The notes under the pieces: generated by a model | Databases searched by the model: none | What the model was told of the DNA's origin: nothing | Seen by the model: only the letters and a program-made list of their open reading frames with translations | Made by a program: the position numbers and the translations under genes | Assembly: GCA_951394045.1 (NCBI GenBank) | Contig: OX595986.1 | Span: 744,001-808,000 of the forward strand | Length of the DNA: 64,000 nt | Direction of reading: 5' to 3' | Source: Nitzschia sp. DOCU1 | Lineage: Eukaryota > Bacillariophyta > Bacillariophyceae > Bacillariales > Bacillariaceae | In this document: one piece after another, positions 51,968 to 61,083 of the stretch | Numbering within the stretch: position 1 is the stretch's first letter | Layout: each line of letters begins with the position of its first letter

Positions 51968-53815
51968 ATGGTGAAATTTTCTATTGCTGCATTGTCGTTG
52001 GTGGTGACAGTCTCGGCGTTTGTCCCTCAGTCAAACAGACATGCGTCGGTGCTGTTGCCAACCACCACAAGTTTATCGGAGGGAAAACAAGCCGAGTCTT
52101 TCGGCCCGGCTCAGTTGATCCGAGAAGTGAAGACAAAGCTGCCTCAGATCGAATGGCTGGCGGAAGGAGAGGGTAGTCCCTACAACAAGGTCAACATGCC
52201 TGACTACGTGAAACAAATTCTGGATCAGCCCCACGCCCCTCGAAGAGTCGCCGAACATGAGGACCGTACACATCGAATCCGAAGTCGTGCCGCACAAGCA
52301 TCGGCAGATGCTGCTGCAATGAAGGGAATGCTGGTAGGCGACGAAGATCAAAAGGCCTGGTGGCGAACGCCTCGTGACATCCCCAAGGGCGGTCGACCTG
52401 TGACCAAGGATGACCCGTTGACCGTTCTGGTAGCGGGAGGCGGTTTAGCTGGTTTGGTCTCTGCCGCCGCCTGTCATGCCAAGGGAATGAAGGTTGCCAT
52501 TTTTGAACAAGCATCGACGTATGCCCCTTATGGAGGCCCTATTCAGATTCAGTCAAATGCCCTTCGTGCTATTCAGCAAATCAGTCAAGAGTGCTATGAA
52601 GAATTGGTGGCAGCTGGTACGGTCACTGCAGACCGAGTGTCGGGGCTCAAGATTGGATACAAAAAGGGAAACAAACTTGCGGGACTGTATGATGCTGGCG
52701 ACTGGCTGGTCCGTTTCGATACTCTTGGGCCTGCTCTGGAGAAGGGGCTGCCTGCTACGGTTGTGGTCGATCGACCTGTCATCCAACAAATCTTTGTCAA
52801 ACACGGAATCCCCGAGGGCACCGTTCGAATCAAATCTCGCATCCAAAGCTACGAAGATTTGGGTGATGGTCGAGGTGTCTGCGCCATTCTCGAAGATGGC
52901 ACCAAGGCGTATGCCGACGTGCTAGTGGGCGCAGATGGAGTATGGTCCCAAGTTCGAAAATGTATGCATGATCTGGGAGAAGGTGCTGGAGGCTACGCAG
53001 CCTCTGGTGCCGCCGGTGGTGCTCTAGATGACGCCGAGGCTCGCAAGTTGGCCCGAGATACCATTCGCGTGGCCGCACAGGCGGACCGAAGGTACTCTGG
53101 ATTTACGTGCTACGCCGCTCTGGCTCCCCACCGTGCATCCAACATTGAAGATGTTTCCTATCAAATTCTTCTTGGAGAAAAGAAATACTTCGTTTCCACC
53201 GATGGTGGTGGTGAACGACAACAATGGTTTGCCTTGATCCGGGAGCCCGCAGGAGGAGTCGACCCGGAACCGACACCCGAAGACCCGCATCCCAAGTTGA
53301 CTCGGCTTCGAAAGGAATTTGCCTGCGACGGAGAAGGGGACCCCGATGGCAACAAGTGGGATCCTTTTGCCTTGGAGCTGATCAATGCTTCTTCAGAAGC
53401 CGATATCAAACGGCGGGATCTTTACGATGGTGCCCCACTTTTGGCCACTCTGGACCCTCGCCGACTTTTGAACCCTTGGGCCAGGGGACCCGTCGCCATT
53501 TGTGGAGATGCTGCACACCCCATGATGCCAAACCTGGGACAAGGAGGATGTCAAGCTACCGAAGATGGTTACCGTCTTGGGGAAGAATTAGCGACCGTCA
53601 CACACACTCGGGATGTCCCCAGTGCTCTGGGGAAATATTCCAGAGTTCGAGTGATCCGCACGGCAATTATTCAGGGGCTGGCACAGCTGGGATCGGATCT
53701 TTTGGTAGACTTTGACTTGATGATGACGATTCCATTGTTGGGTCCGTTCTTCCTGACGATGACACAGTTGTCCATGCCATGGATTCTTCGATTCCTCTAC
53801 ACTGCAGAGTTCTAA
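51968..53815 (+). CDS. ZEP: Zeaxanthin epoxidase
   Basis: 615 residues from the ATG at 51968, chosen because it opens a signal peptide ending VTVSAFVPQ, the ASAFAP plastid motif. The FAD-dependent monooxygenase core shows [20 protein letters not shown] (~155-174), the Glu end of the Rossmann beta strand (VAIFEQ), [15 protein letters not shown] typical of zeaxanthin epoxidases, [15 protein letters not shown], and the second FAD motif [20 protein letters not shown]. It converts zeaxanthin through antheraxanthin to violaxanthin, and in diatoms probably diatoxanthin to diadinoxanthin, closing the xanthophyll cycle. Diatoms have several ZEP paralogues; which one this is cannot be decided by eye. 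Confidence 0.94.
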   Translation: MVKFSIAALSLVVTVSAFVPQSNRHASVLLPTTTSLSEGKQAESFGPAQLIREVKTKLPQIEWLAEGEGSPYNKVNMPDYVKQILDQPHAPRRVAEHEDRTHRIRSRAAQASADAAAMKGMLVGDEDQKAWWRTPRDIPKGGRPVTKDDPLTVLVAGGGLAGLVSAAACHAKGMKVAIFEQASTYAPYGGPIQIQSNALRAIQQISQECYEELVAAGTVTADRVSGLKIGYKKGNKLAGLYDAGDWLVRFDTLGPALEKGLPATVVVDRPVIQQIFVKHGIPEGTVRIKSRIQSYEDLGDGRGVCAILEDGTKAYADVLVGADGVWSQVRKCMHDLGEGAGGYAASGAAGGALDDAEARKLARDTIRVAAQADRRYSGFTCYAALAPHRASNIEDVSYQILLGEKKYFVSTDGGGERQQWFALIREPAGGVDPEPTPEDPHPKLTRLRKEFACDGEGDPDGNKWDPFALELINASSEADIKRRDLYDGAPLLATLDPRRLLNPWARGPVAICGDAAHPMMPNLGQGGCQATEDGYRLGEELATVTHTRDVPSALGKYSRVRVIRTAIIQGLAQLGSDLLVDFDLMMTIPLLGPFFLTMTQLSMPWILRFLYTAEF

Positions 53816-53884
53816 ATCATTCTAGCTACAAAATGATCGTGTTCTAGCTACCGGTAGGGGGCTACTACAACCACTCGAGGTGCC

Positions 53885-56209
53885 TTATTCGCGACGTTTG
53901 CGGCGAACCGTACCTCCACCACCAATCTCCCGAAAGAGTGCATCGGCACGGCGTTGTTCTTCTTCAATTTCACGTTGATTCTCTTCCATGCGGCGTTGTT
54001 GCTCAGACTCTCTAGCTTGCACGCTTTCCAATGGAATGAGTTCATCCGGATCAACCTTGCGTGGAACAATATTCTTGCGAAAACGTCTAAAGTCAGGACC
54101 ATTGGTTCGACGAGGACGACGACCGAGAGCATCTCGCACTCCCGCCGACGAGAATCCACTGGAACTTGGGCCAGTAGTAGCAGCGTTTGGTGTCACAATG
54201 GGAACATTTTCCGATTGAGCTGGGGGCATGAAATGCTCCCCGTTCTCTTCAGCGTGAGTCTTTGAGGCTTTTTTCCGCAACGCTTTGCGACTGGTATTGT
54301 CTTTGGGAGCTACGGTAAACCATCCATTGGCATCGGCCTTGCGCAAACCTTCTTGCAATGCGCCATCCGATTCTACTTCCAAGGCAGGCTCCACGTGCTT
54401 TGGTGCGCGGCGAGGTTTGGGTGCTTCTGGTTCAACCTCTTCTACTTCCATTGAGTCATCTTGGTTCACGGGAAACTGTTCATCATGGTCATCGTCTTTG
54501 GATAGTTCCTCTGGCGCCGACGCCTGCTCGGGCTGCTTCTCGGATCTACCCGAAAATGATTTTTGCTTTTTGGATGGTTGTTCCTCTACTGGTACCGGCT
54601 CGGCTGCTTTTGCCACCTCATCGCCTTTACCATCTCGTTGACGTTTACTCCTTGTGGGTACTTGAGTTTCACTCGAGTCGACTGGAGTGTTGCTACGCTG
54701 ACTGTCCTCGCGTTGTCGTCGCTTGTTGGAGACTCCAGATTCATTGTCAAGTTTGCGGCTAGCATCCGTCTTTTCATCTTGCGTCTCCATTTTGTCGTTG
54801 CTGCGTTCCTGTTTCTGTGAAATGGTACCTTCATCTTCCGTATCACTATCGTCGGGTGGAGGAGCAATAGCTGATTTCGTCGGTTTGTCATTGTCGTGGT
54901 TGCTTTCGCCTTTGTCGTTGTTGGAAGGGACAGGAATGGGATGACCATCGACATTTTCGAGTGCAGGATTTTGAAAGGCCACCGCCTTGGCCCAGTCTTT
55001 GGCCTTGACACCGAATACTCCATCAAGAGCACAAAGTTTTTGAAAGACTCGTTTCTTGGTGGACAATACCAAGCAGACCTTAGATGTGTGTCGTGCATCT
55101 TCCAGAACCTCCTTGGCGCGTTGAACCATGGCGTCGGCATTGCGTTCTTCATGTAGAGGCACCAGAGTGGCTCCTGCGGCTTCTACCAAAAGATCTGTTT
55201 CGCTAGCATCATCACACGTCAGCACCACATAAGATGCCATGAGCTTGGGATTGGCGACGGTGGTTTGCATCAAAGTAAGGTACTTTTCATTTTCATCCTT
55301 GGGGGGCGCCTTGAAATCTTGTGGTAATGGCAATGGATCCATGGATCCCGACTTGTAGTTGACAAGTGCCCTCAAATAGTCGGGTGTGACAATGGGAAGA
55401 CCCATACACCAAGCAATCAACGGTTTCGCCGTTCCTCGTATTTCTGGAACAATCAAATGTGTGGTCGTCTTGGAAAGAGAGGATTCTTCCGTGGCTCCAA
55501 TGTTGGGCAGGATTAGCCGACATTCCTTTTGAATCGTACTCGATACATTCGAAAAGGTAATAGCAAAGGGTACCCACGTAATCTTGAGAGTGGATCCATT
55601 CAACCCCACTTGTAGCATGATGGATCGTTCTTTAGCATTCGTTGTCGTTGGAAAGCAAAGGACACGGGATTGTCCCACATCCAACTTGATCAATACAGGA
55701 CTGGCGCCGTATTGTTGATAAAAATGATGGGACGCTGCCGACAGTGGCAAGTCACAAACCACTCCGTCCCCCAGTCGAGCCACAGTTCCTCCTGAAATGC
55801 CCGCTGATTTTTGCGACGTGACGCCTTCGTCGTCCGTTTCTTCATCGTCGTCGTCACCACTAGCTTTGTTGTCCTTCAAAGTATCTTGCTCTTTTGTTTC
55901 TGGAATTTCAGTCACATAGGTCCCCGCCTTGCCGGTATTTTCTAGTACGAGACACATGCCAAAGGCATTGTTGCAGGCTTGTCGTTCTGCGTCATTGCGC
56001 GGTGCTGGCAACGTCGGGTGTTCCACAGCAAGGCATCGTACTACTGCGTGTTGCCGGCTGACACTCTTGTCGACAGGAAACGTAATTCCACCTTGTTTGC
56101 GCCCTAAAGCAAACAATTCTCCTTCCAGATTGCCACAAAAATAATGCCATGTAGCTGCAGGAGTTTCGGGAGAGGATTCGGCGGGGTAGGATTCGACGCG
56201 AATCCACAT
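53885..56209 (-). CDS. NBS1: NBS1 (nibrin) homologue of the MRE11-RAD50-NBS1 complex
   Basis: 774 residues, single exon. The FHA domain is at the N-terminus (LFALGRKQGGITFPVDKSVS then RQHAVV). BRCT-like sequence follows (TTHLIVPEIRGTAKPLIAWC and PIVTPDYLRALVNY), with a second BRCT-like part around AAGATLVPLHEERN. The middle is disordered and Glu/Ser/Lys-rich. The C-terminus has PDFRRFRKNIVPRK, corresponding to the KFKK-type MRE11-binding motif, and an acidic-helical end with ADALFREIG resembling the FxF/Y ATM-binding motif. This order (FHA-BRCT-BRCT-MRE11 box-ATM box) is diagnostic of NBS1, a DNA double-strand-break sensor in the nucleus. Human NBS1 is 754 residues. Confidence 0.88.
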   Translation of the reverse strand: MWIRVESYPAESSPETPAATWHYFCGNLEGELFALGRKQGGITFPVDKSVSRQHAVVRCLAVEHPTLPAPRNDAERQACNNAFGMCLVLENTGKAGTYVTEIPETKEQDTLKDNKASGDDDDEETDDEGVTSQKSAGISGGTVARLGDGVVCDLPLSAASHHFYQQYGASPVLIKLDVGQSRVLCFPTTTNAKERSIMLQVGLNGSTLKITWVPFAITFSNVSSTIQKECRLILPNIGATEESSLSKTTTHLIVPEIRGTAKPLIAWCMGLPIVTPDYLRALVNYKSGSMDPLPLPQDFKAPPKDENEKYLTLMQTTVANPKLMASYVVLTCDDASETDLLVEAAGATLVPLHEERNADAMVQRAKEVLEDARHTSKVCLVLSTKKRVFQKLCALDGVFGVKAKDWAKAVAFQNPALENVDGHPIPVPSNNDKGESNHDNDKPTKSAIAPPPDDSDTEDEGTISQKQERSNDKMETQDEKTDASRKLDNESGVSNKRRQREDSQRSNTPVDSSETQVPTRSKRQRDGKGDEVAKAAEPVPVEEQPSKKQKSFSGRSEKQPEQASAPEELSKDDDHDEQFPVNQDDSMEVEEVEPEAPKPRRAPKHVEPALEVESDGALQEGLRKADANGWFTVAPKDNTSRKALRKKASKTHAEENGEHFMPPAQSENVPIVTPNAATTGPSSSGFSSAGVRDALGRRPRRTNGPDFRRFRKNIVPRKVDPDELIPLESVQARESEQQRRMEENQREIEEEQRRADALFREIGGGGTVRRKRRE

Positions 56210-56776
56210 TTTCTGAAATGCTTAGTTTTCCACACTGCCAGAGTTCATTTACTGTAGAGTCAAAGATGAATAGACTAGTGCTGTAGCGTTGCTACTAGTA
56301 GATGATGCGTCGACTGTTCCAGGTCCTGTAGTCAATCATCGGCCGCCGTCATTGTCGTCGATGCTGAGATAAAACGAAGATCCTTTTTCACACCGACGAC
56401 GCGGGGTCTGTCCATCCACCAGCCACCAAGGATGGACTGATTCGACCACGAGCGACTGGTTCGAATGCCATTTGGTTCCATCGCGGTGGTTTCATTTTGT
56501 AGTCCATTTCTCTTCCACTACTAATAGATGCTCTTTTTCCTCCAGGTAGAAGTATAATCCAGGTCGAAACGTCTAAAAGGATTCTCTAGATATCAAGGGA
56601 CGAGTTGGATCGTGCAATTTCGTCCTATCATAGTGTATCAAATCAGACTTGGCATACGTTGCTCCCACCACTTGCTTAAGATCATCTCCTCCACCGAACA
56701 TGCCCCATTGTACTTTCACTATGAGAACAGCACCACTAAGAGACTGCAGTAGCAACGTCAAGTATGCTCAAAGTCT
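56210..56776. other. Intergenic region
   Basis: 567 bp upstream of NBS1 and downstream of the cupin gene (both minus strand). No gene is seen. Confidence 0.4.
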
Positions 56777-57457
56777 TCATCTCACAAACTGCATCACATA
56801 ATCTTCTCCCAGACCGACGTTGGCATAATGTTTCTTGGCCAATTCCAGTTTGGTAAATACATCATCCGCCCCCACCACATTACCCTCGGTATCACAATAC
56901 AATAGACTTCCCGTCACATGGAACAAGGTAATCATTTCATCGACGCCTTCTGGTACGACCAAGGTATGAATTTCGCCTGGTGGTTCAAAAATATAGCTTC
57001 CTTCCTTGGCAACCCAGTCATGTTCCAAGTATCGCCAACTTCCCTTGAGAACGTGACCATGTACCGGGCCCGGATGCCGATGTCGAGATAATAAGCCTGA
57101 TCCTTTGACACGCAATAAATTGACGTAATATCCACCCGAAACACACAAACAAAGGGGCCGGAAGGATACCGAGTCGGTTTGTGGTACCCACAACAATTCG
57201 TCGTCTATATCTTCTGGAAGAGCTTGAGGAATAAAAATCTCAGGTAGTCCTTCCTTGGGTTGTTGGCCTTGGTAGGGCTGATAAGCGTCCTCTTTCTCAG
57301 TATCGACGACACTCGTAGAACTTGCCGACCGAAACGACGAAAGGTAGGGTCGTGTTGTAATTGTCGGCATGAAACTTTGGACGTGTCGCGTAGTGAGGAG
57401 TAGCGTGGCAGGAGCAGCGAGCCGCAGGAATCGACAAAGGCTTGAACACCGCAACAT
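56777..57457 (-). CDS. Cupin of the 2,4'-dihydroxyacetophenone dioxygenase type
   Basis: 226 residues from the ATG at 57457. The N-terminus (LRCSSLCRFLRLAAPATLLL ... HVQSFMP) may be a signal plus a Phe-centred plastid motif, so plastid or secretory targeting is possible. The folded part has LPEDIDDELLWVPQTDSVSF, GSGLLSRHRHPGPVHGHVLK, WVAKEGSYIFEPPGEIHTLV and VDEMITLFHVTGSLLY. The His-rich HRHPGPVHGH and the later EIH give the metal ligands of a germin-type cupin. Related bacterial proteins cleave a C-C bond in aromatic ketones, but ChrR-like cupins share this pattern. The exact reaction is unknown. Confidence 0.78.
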   Translation of the reverse strand: MLRCSSLCRFLRLAAPATLLLTTRHVQSFMPTITTRPYLSSFRSASSTSVVDTEKEDAYQPYQGQQPKEGLPEIFIPQALPEDIDDELLWVPQTDSVSFRPLCLCVSGGYYVNLLRVKGSGLLSRHRHPGPVHGHVLKGSWRYLEHDWVAKEGSYIFEPPGEIHTLVVPEGVDEMITLFHVTGSLLYCDTEGNVVGADDVFTKLELAKKHYANVGLGEDYVMQFVR

Positions 57458-57885
57458 TGTAAATGAATGGTGTGACAGAGATTGAAAGTGAAGTAGCAAG
57501 AGACTATCTTGAAATAAGGCATGTATCATCTTTCACCAACATTTCCATCTTTGCGACGACTGCTGTTGCTTTTAAAACCGCTTCCACCTGGCACTGTGAC
57601 TCATTCGACCAACTCAATTTGGTTTGGCCTCCCACGACGATAATACGACAAGGACTGGGCCACAACTTTGGAACGATCATCTACTAAAGGGAAGCATCTC
57701 GCCGCCAAATTATAATAATTCCTTTTAATATCACATAGATGGCTGCCACCTCGCCCTACAGCAAACATCGAAGGAGTAGAGGGGTTGGACTCGAAGCTGC
57801 CCAAAAATCTTCTCCGCATTGCTACAGTGCATTGTCGCGTCAGCTGCTTGGGATATCCACCGTACAATAATAAGTCAAAGACAAT
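57458..57885. other. Intergenic region
   Basis: 428 bp between two minus-strand genes. Only short overlapping chance frames are seen. Confidence 0.4.
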
Positions 57886-58952
57886 TTATAGTTCATCAGT
57901 TGATGCACTCTTGGCCTGTTTCGCCTCCCCTCTGTTTCTAGCCTTGGTCACCGCCTTCATCCAGCCCAACGTGCCGTCCCGCACTGCCGCAATCGCCGCA
58001 TCTCTCGCCTTGGCCGCCTCTTCATACTTTCGTTGCAGCGCTTCTAGTTCTTGATCGTACTTTTTCTTGGCATCCGTCAACTTTTGCTCCTCCGCAGCCA
58101 CTAAAGCCGCCAATTCCTCCTTGGACATTGTTAGGTAACTGTCAATCAATTTGCGCGTTTCTTCGTCGCACAAATCCAGATTCTTGTAGGAACACTTGGG
58201 GACTAAATTTTCCTTGGCAAACTCCGACAGCTCTTCATACTTCCGCCCACCGTTGTATTCTTCCAAATTCTGAGGATCGCCATACATGATAGTGGGAAAG
58301 GATCGGATATCCTGGTACTCGCACAAGATCTTTCCCAATTGGCTCGTGCAATCGACTGTTGCCACCAAACCTGTTTCATGACCATTATATTCTTCAGCAA
58401 GCTTTTCCCCTGTAAAATATAGAGATATATGGAATCAGAACCACTCCGTATCGAGGAAATCATTTTCGTATCGACGTTTCCGAAACTTTCAACTTACATT
58501 CCTACACGGATTAGAGAAATTCTGTCAGATCCATTGCTAATTCCACAAACGAAAGTCAAAAACTCAAGCCGAAATGAACTTACAGGCATCTACCATCATC
58601 GCAAAAACGATTCAAAGAGAGAAGCAGGATAACGCTTTTTGTGAGAAGACCACGCCTGATGATGCCTAGATATTATTTCAACACTCGCGTCATTGGCTCA
58701 CCAGTCGCTTACAAAAGGCACACCATGGCGCGTAAAATCTGAGCATAAAGAAACCAAAGAATATGAGGTCCGTAGCAGTAAAAATTAAAAGAATCAACGC
58801 CTTCCACACAATAGGTGCTAGGCCACTTACGTGATAAATACCGTCTTTCCGCTCGTCTTTTCGTCAAAGGTCCGACTGTCCAAACTGGGCACGTCGAACG
58901 CGCCGACCGACGCAAAAACTGACAAAAGAAAGCAGAAAATCACTTCTCTCAT
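57886..58952 (-). CDS. ER thioredoxin-domain (PDI-like) protein with two microexons
   Basis: The model needs five exons: 58831-58952, 58702-58738, 58584-58589 (6 nt), 58498-58501 (4 nt) and 57886-58409, all with GT-AG introns and keeping frame; 230 residues. Residues 1-18 form a signal peptide. The active site is FYAPWCAFCKRL (C47, C50; CAFC, not CGHC). The microexons encode MPE and the first base of Trp, giving CKRL-MPEWEKLAEEY. This aligns with CKKLKPDWDKLMDEF in the neighbour at 59902. Then SFPTIMYGDPQNLEEYNGG, a coiled-coil C-terminal half and the ER-retention end STDEL. It probably acts in ER disulfide chemistry. CAFC may change its redox potential. Confidence 0.85.
58498..58501 (-). other. 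4-nt microexon of the PDI-like gene
   Basis: GAAT on the minus strand, preceded by ...gtgtag and followed by gtaagt. It encodes Glu and the first base of Trp, and carries the phase change needed to enter the last exon (GG/GAA/AAG). Confidence 0.75.
58584..58589 (-). other. 6-nt microexon of the PDI-like gene
   Basis: ATGCCT on the minus strand, preceded by ...ggtag and followed by gtaagt. It encodes Met-Pro in phase 0. Confidence 0.75.
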
Positions 58953-59901
58953 GGCAGTATAAACTCAGCTCAACAAATAACAACCTAAAGAAGCTGCTGG
59001 GTACCAAAGAGGCAATCGATCACCCTTCCAACTGCTCCGACATCTGTGTGCTTGCAGTGAGAACCCGGGTCATTTTTGCTGCGTCGGCTGCCAGTCGTCC
59101 GCGCGTATTGATAAAAGATCTCGCTCGGTAAGATTCTTCGATTCGTACGACTCAGCCGCGGTCTCGGCTGCTCCCGCTCTTGTTGCTTTGAAGGAATCTG
59201 CGCGTGCCATCAATGAAATATCGATAAGCATTGTGGTTTCCCCCCAGCAATTGCTGTCGGCATGTAACTTTCTAGCTGCGGCACCTTTCAACTGGGTATT
59301 GTATCGTACTACATCCAGTGTGTTTCGGTACTATGTGGAATCAACGATGCTGCGACGAATGAAGCATGCCGCGTAAAACAGCGAATAGAAGATGAACGGC
59401 CGACTGCTGCCTTGGAGCTATTAGCTCGATGATACACAGTTTGCCTGCTGGCCAAACGAGAGAGGCCGACTACAAAGGCGATACCAACGTACCAGTACAT
59501 TTCTCAACTCATTGATTGGCTGTCATTGTTACACGTGTTAAAATCGATCAATGCTGCTCAGGAAGGATTTGAGGTTTGGTGTGTTTCTCTACTACGTTAA
59601 AGACCAAGATCTTGCTCTAATACCTATTACGTAAGGTACATCACTACACAATATATGTTGAAGCCACGTATCTCCTGCGACATGATTTCAAAAGACACAC
59701 TCTATGTATCATACGTTCGTATCATTCTCTCGTAAATCCTTTCGAACGGGTTCTTTCGCTTTCGTTTCAGTTAGGATCTGGATCCGCCGCGCGCGTTCGG
59801 AACCAATCCTCGGTACGATAGTACGCAAGATAGAAATTGCGCATCCAAAACAACGTCTAAAAGGAGGAGAGCGGTCATTTCCACATCCACACAAAAATCC
59901 A
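58953..59901. other. Divergent promoter region of the two PDI paralogues
   Basis: About 950 bp between the opposed starts at 58952 and 59902. No gene is seen. It may contain shared ER-stress control, which I could not verify. Confidence 0.4.
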
Positions 59902-60564
59902 ATGACAAAAATCATGAAGTCGTTTGCCTTTGTTTTGCTTGGCCTTTTGGCCGGAACCAATGCCATTGAGCTCACCCCCGATAATTGGGATGCTTTAACT
60001 GCAGGAAAGACCGTCTTCCTCAAGTTCTTTGCACCTTGGTGCGGACACTGCAAGAAACTAAAGCCCGATTGGGACAAGCTTATGGACGAGTTTGCTGATT
60101 CCACAAGCGCACTCGTCGCCGATGTGGACTGCACCACCGAAGGCAAGGCACTCTGTGATGCTAACGGCGTTCGGGGGTACCCCACTCTCAAGTGGGGAGA
60201 CCCGTCCAACTTGGAGGACTACAAAGGTGCTCGCGAGTTCAACGCTCTGAAGAAGTTTGCCGAGGAGAATCTCAAGCCCATTTGCTCCCCGTCCAACGTC
60301 GAACTTTGCGACGATGATAAGAAGGCCGAGATCCAAAAGTTCCAAGCCATGTCGGCCGCTGACCTCGACGCTGCCATCGCCGAGAAGGAGAAGATGTTGG
60401 AAGACGCCGAGGAGGCCTTCAAGACCGGAGTCTCTGAACTTCAAGATAAGTACCAAAAGATGATGGAGGCTAAGGACGCGACTCTTGAGGAAATCAAGAA
60501 CTCTGGTCTGGGTTTGATGAAGGCTGTCAAGGCCGCGGGCAAGTCCGACAAGGATGAGTTGTAA
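59902..60564 (+). CDS. ER protein disulfide isomerase-like protein, canonical CGHC
   Basis: 220 residues from the ATG at 59902; an in-frame ATG at 59914 is equally good, and the frame is open upstream to 59704. Signal peptide SFAFVLLGLLAGTNA. Thioredoxin domain LTPDNWDALTAGKTVFLKFF, active site APWCGHCKKLKPDW, cis-Pro loop VRGYPTLKWGDP. It continues into a helical C-terminal region (DLDAAIAEKEKMLEDAEEAF) and ends KDEL. It lies divergently to the microexon-containing paralogue at 58952 and shares the same one-domain plus coiled-coil plan. Its coding sequence has no intron. It oxidises or isomerises disulfides in the ER. Confidence 0.92.
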   Translation: MTKIMKSFAFVLLGLLAGTNAIELTPDNWDALTAGKTVFLKFFAPWCGHCKKLKPDWDKLMDEFADSTSALVADVDCTTEGKALCDANGVRGYPTLKWGDPSNLEDYKGAREFNALKKFAEENLKPICSPSNVELCDDDKKAEIQKFQAMSAADLDAAIAEKEKMLEDAEEAFKTGVSELQDKYQKMMEAKDATLEEIKNSGLGLMKAVKAAGKSDKDEL

Positions 60565-61083
60565 GCTAGCCAATGGCGGCGTTGAAACACGCAGCCAACT
60601 GGTGTATCAGCCATCGTCGTTTCTTGCTGTTCTTGTTGCTTCTACCAAGAAGAAGAAGGACCTACGGTAGTACTACAAAGTATAGTGGTCAATGTCCAAT
60701 TATTTCGTTGAATTTAAATGTAGTAGGCTATCATAGCAGCATCACTTTATATCGACGAAAGAGCCCCCAACCCCGTGGTCCCCTCTTGCTTATCTTTGCT
60801 TTTGCTCAGCGCAAACAAGATGATGAGGGGACGTGCACGACTCTATGGGCGCGACAACGCATAGGAAAATACCCCAAGATTTTTTTTATACCGGACCGTA
60901 GATATATATGAGGCCGGCGCGCAATTTTACCATGCCGGCGATCACGCCAGGCCACCATTTTGGTCACATTGTTCACATTATTCCGTTTAGTCATTTACCT
61001 CTTTACTCGGCGACGATGTGCACATCATCGCCGCCGACAAACAAATAAAAAATAAAATCATAAAAGATATGTTGTATTGTTAC
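60565..61083. other. Convergent intergenic region with a palindrome
   Basis: 519 bp of 3' flanks. It contains an imperfect 24-bp palindrome at 61009-61032 centred on GATGTGCACATC, close to the stop of the next gene. No gene is seen. Confidence 0.5.

Noticed and set aside
53848..55156. Alternative frames inside NBS1
   Set aside because: They are shadows of the NBS1 frame, which carries FHA, BRCT and MRE11-binding motifs.
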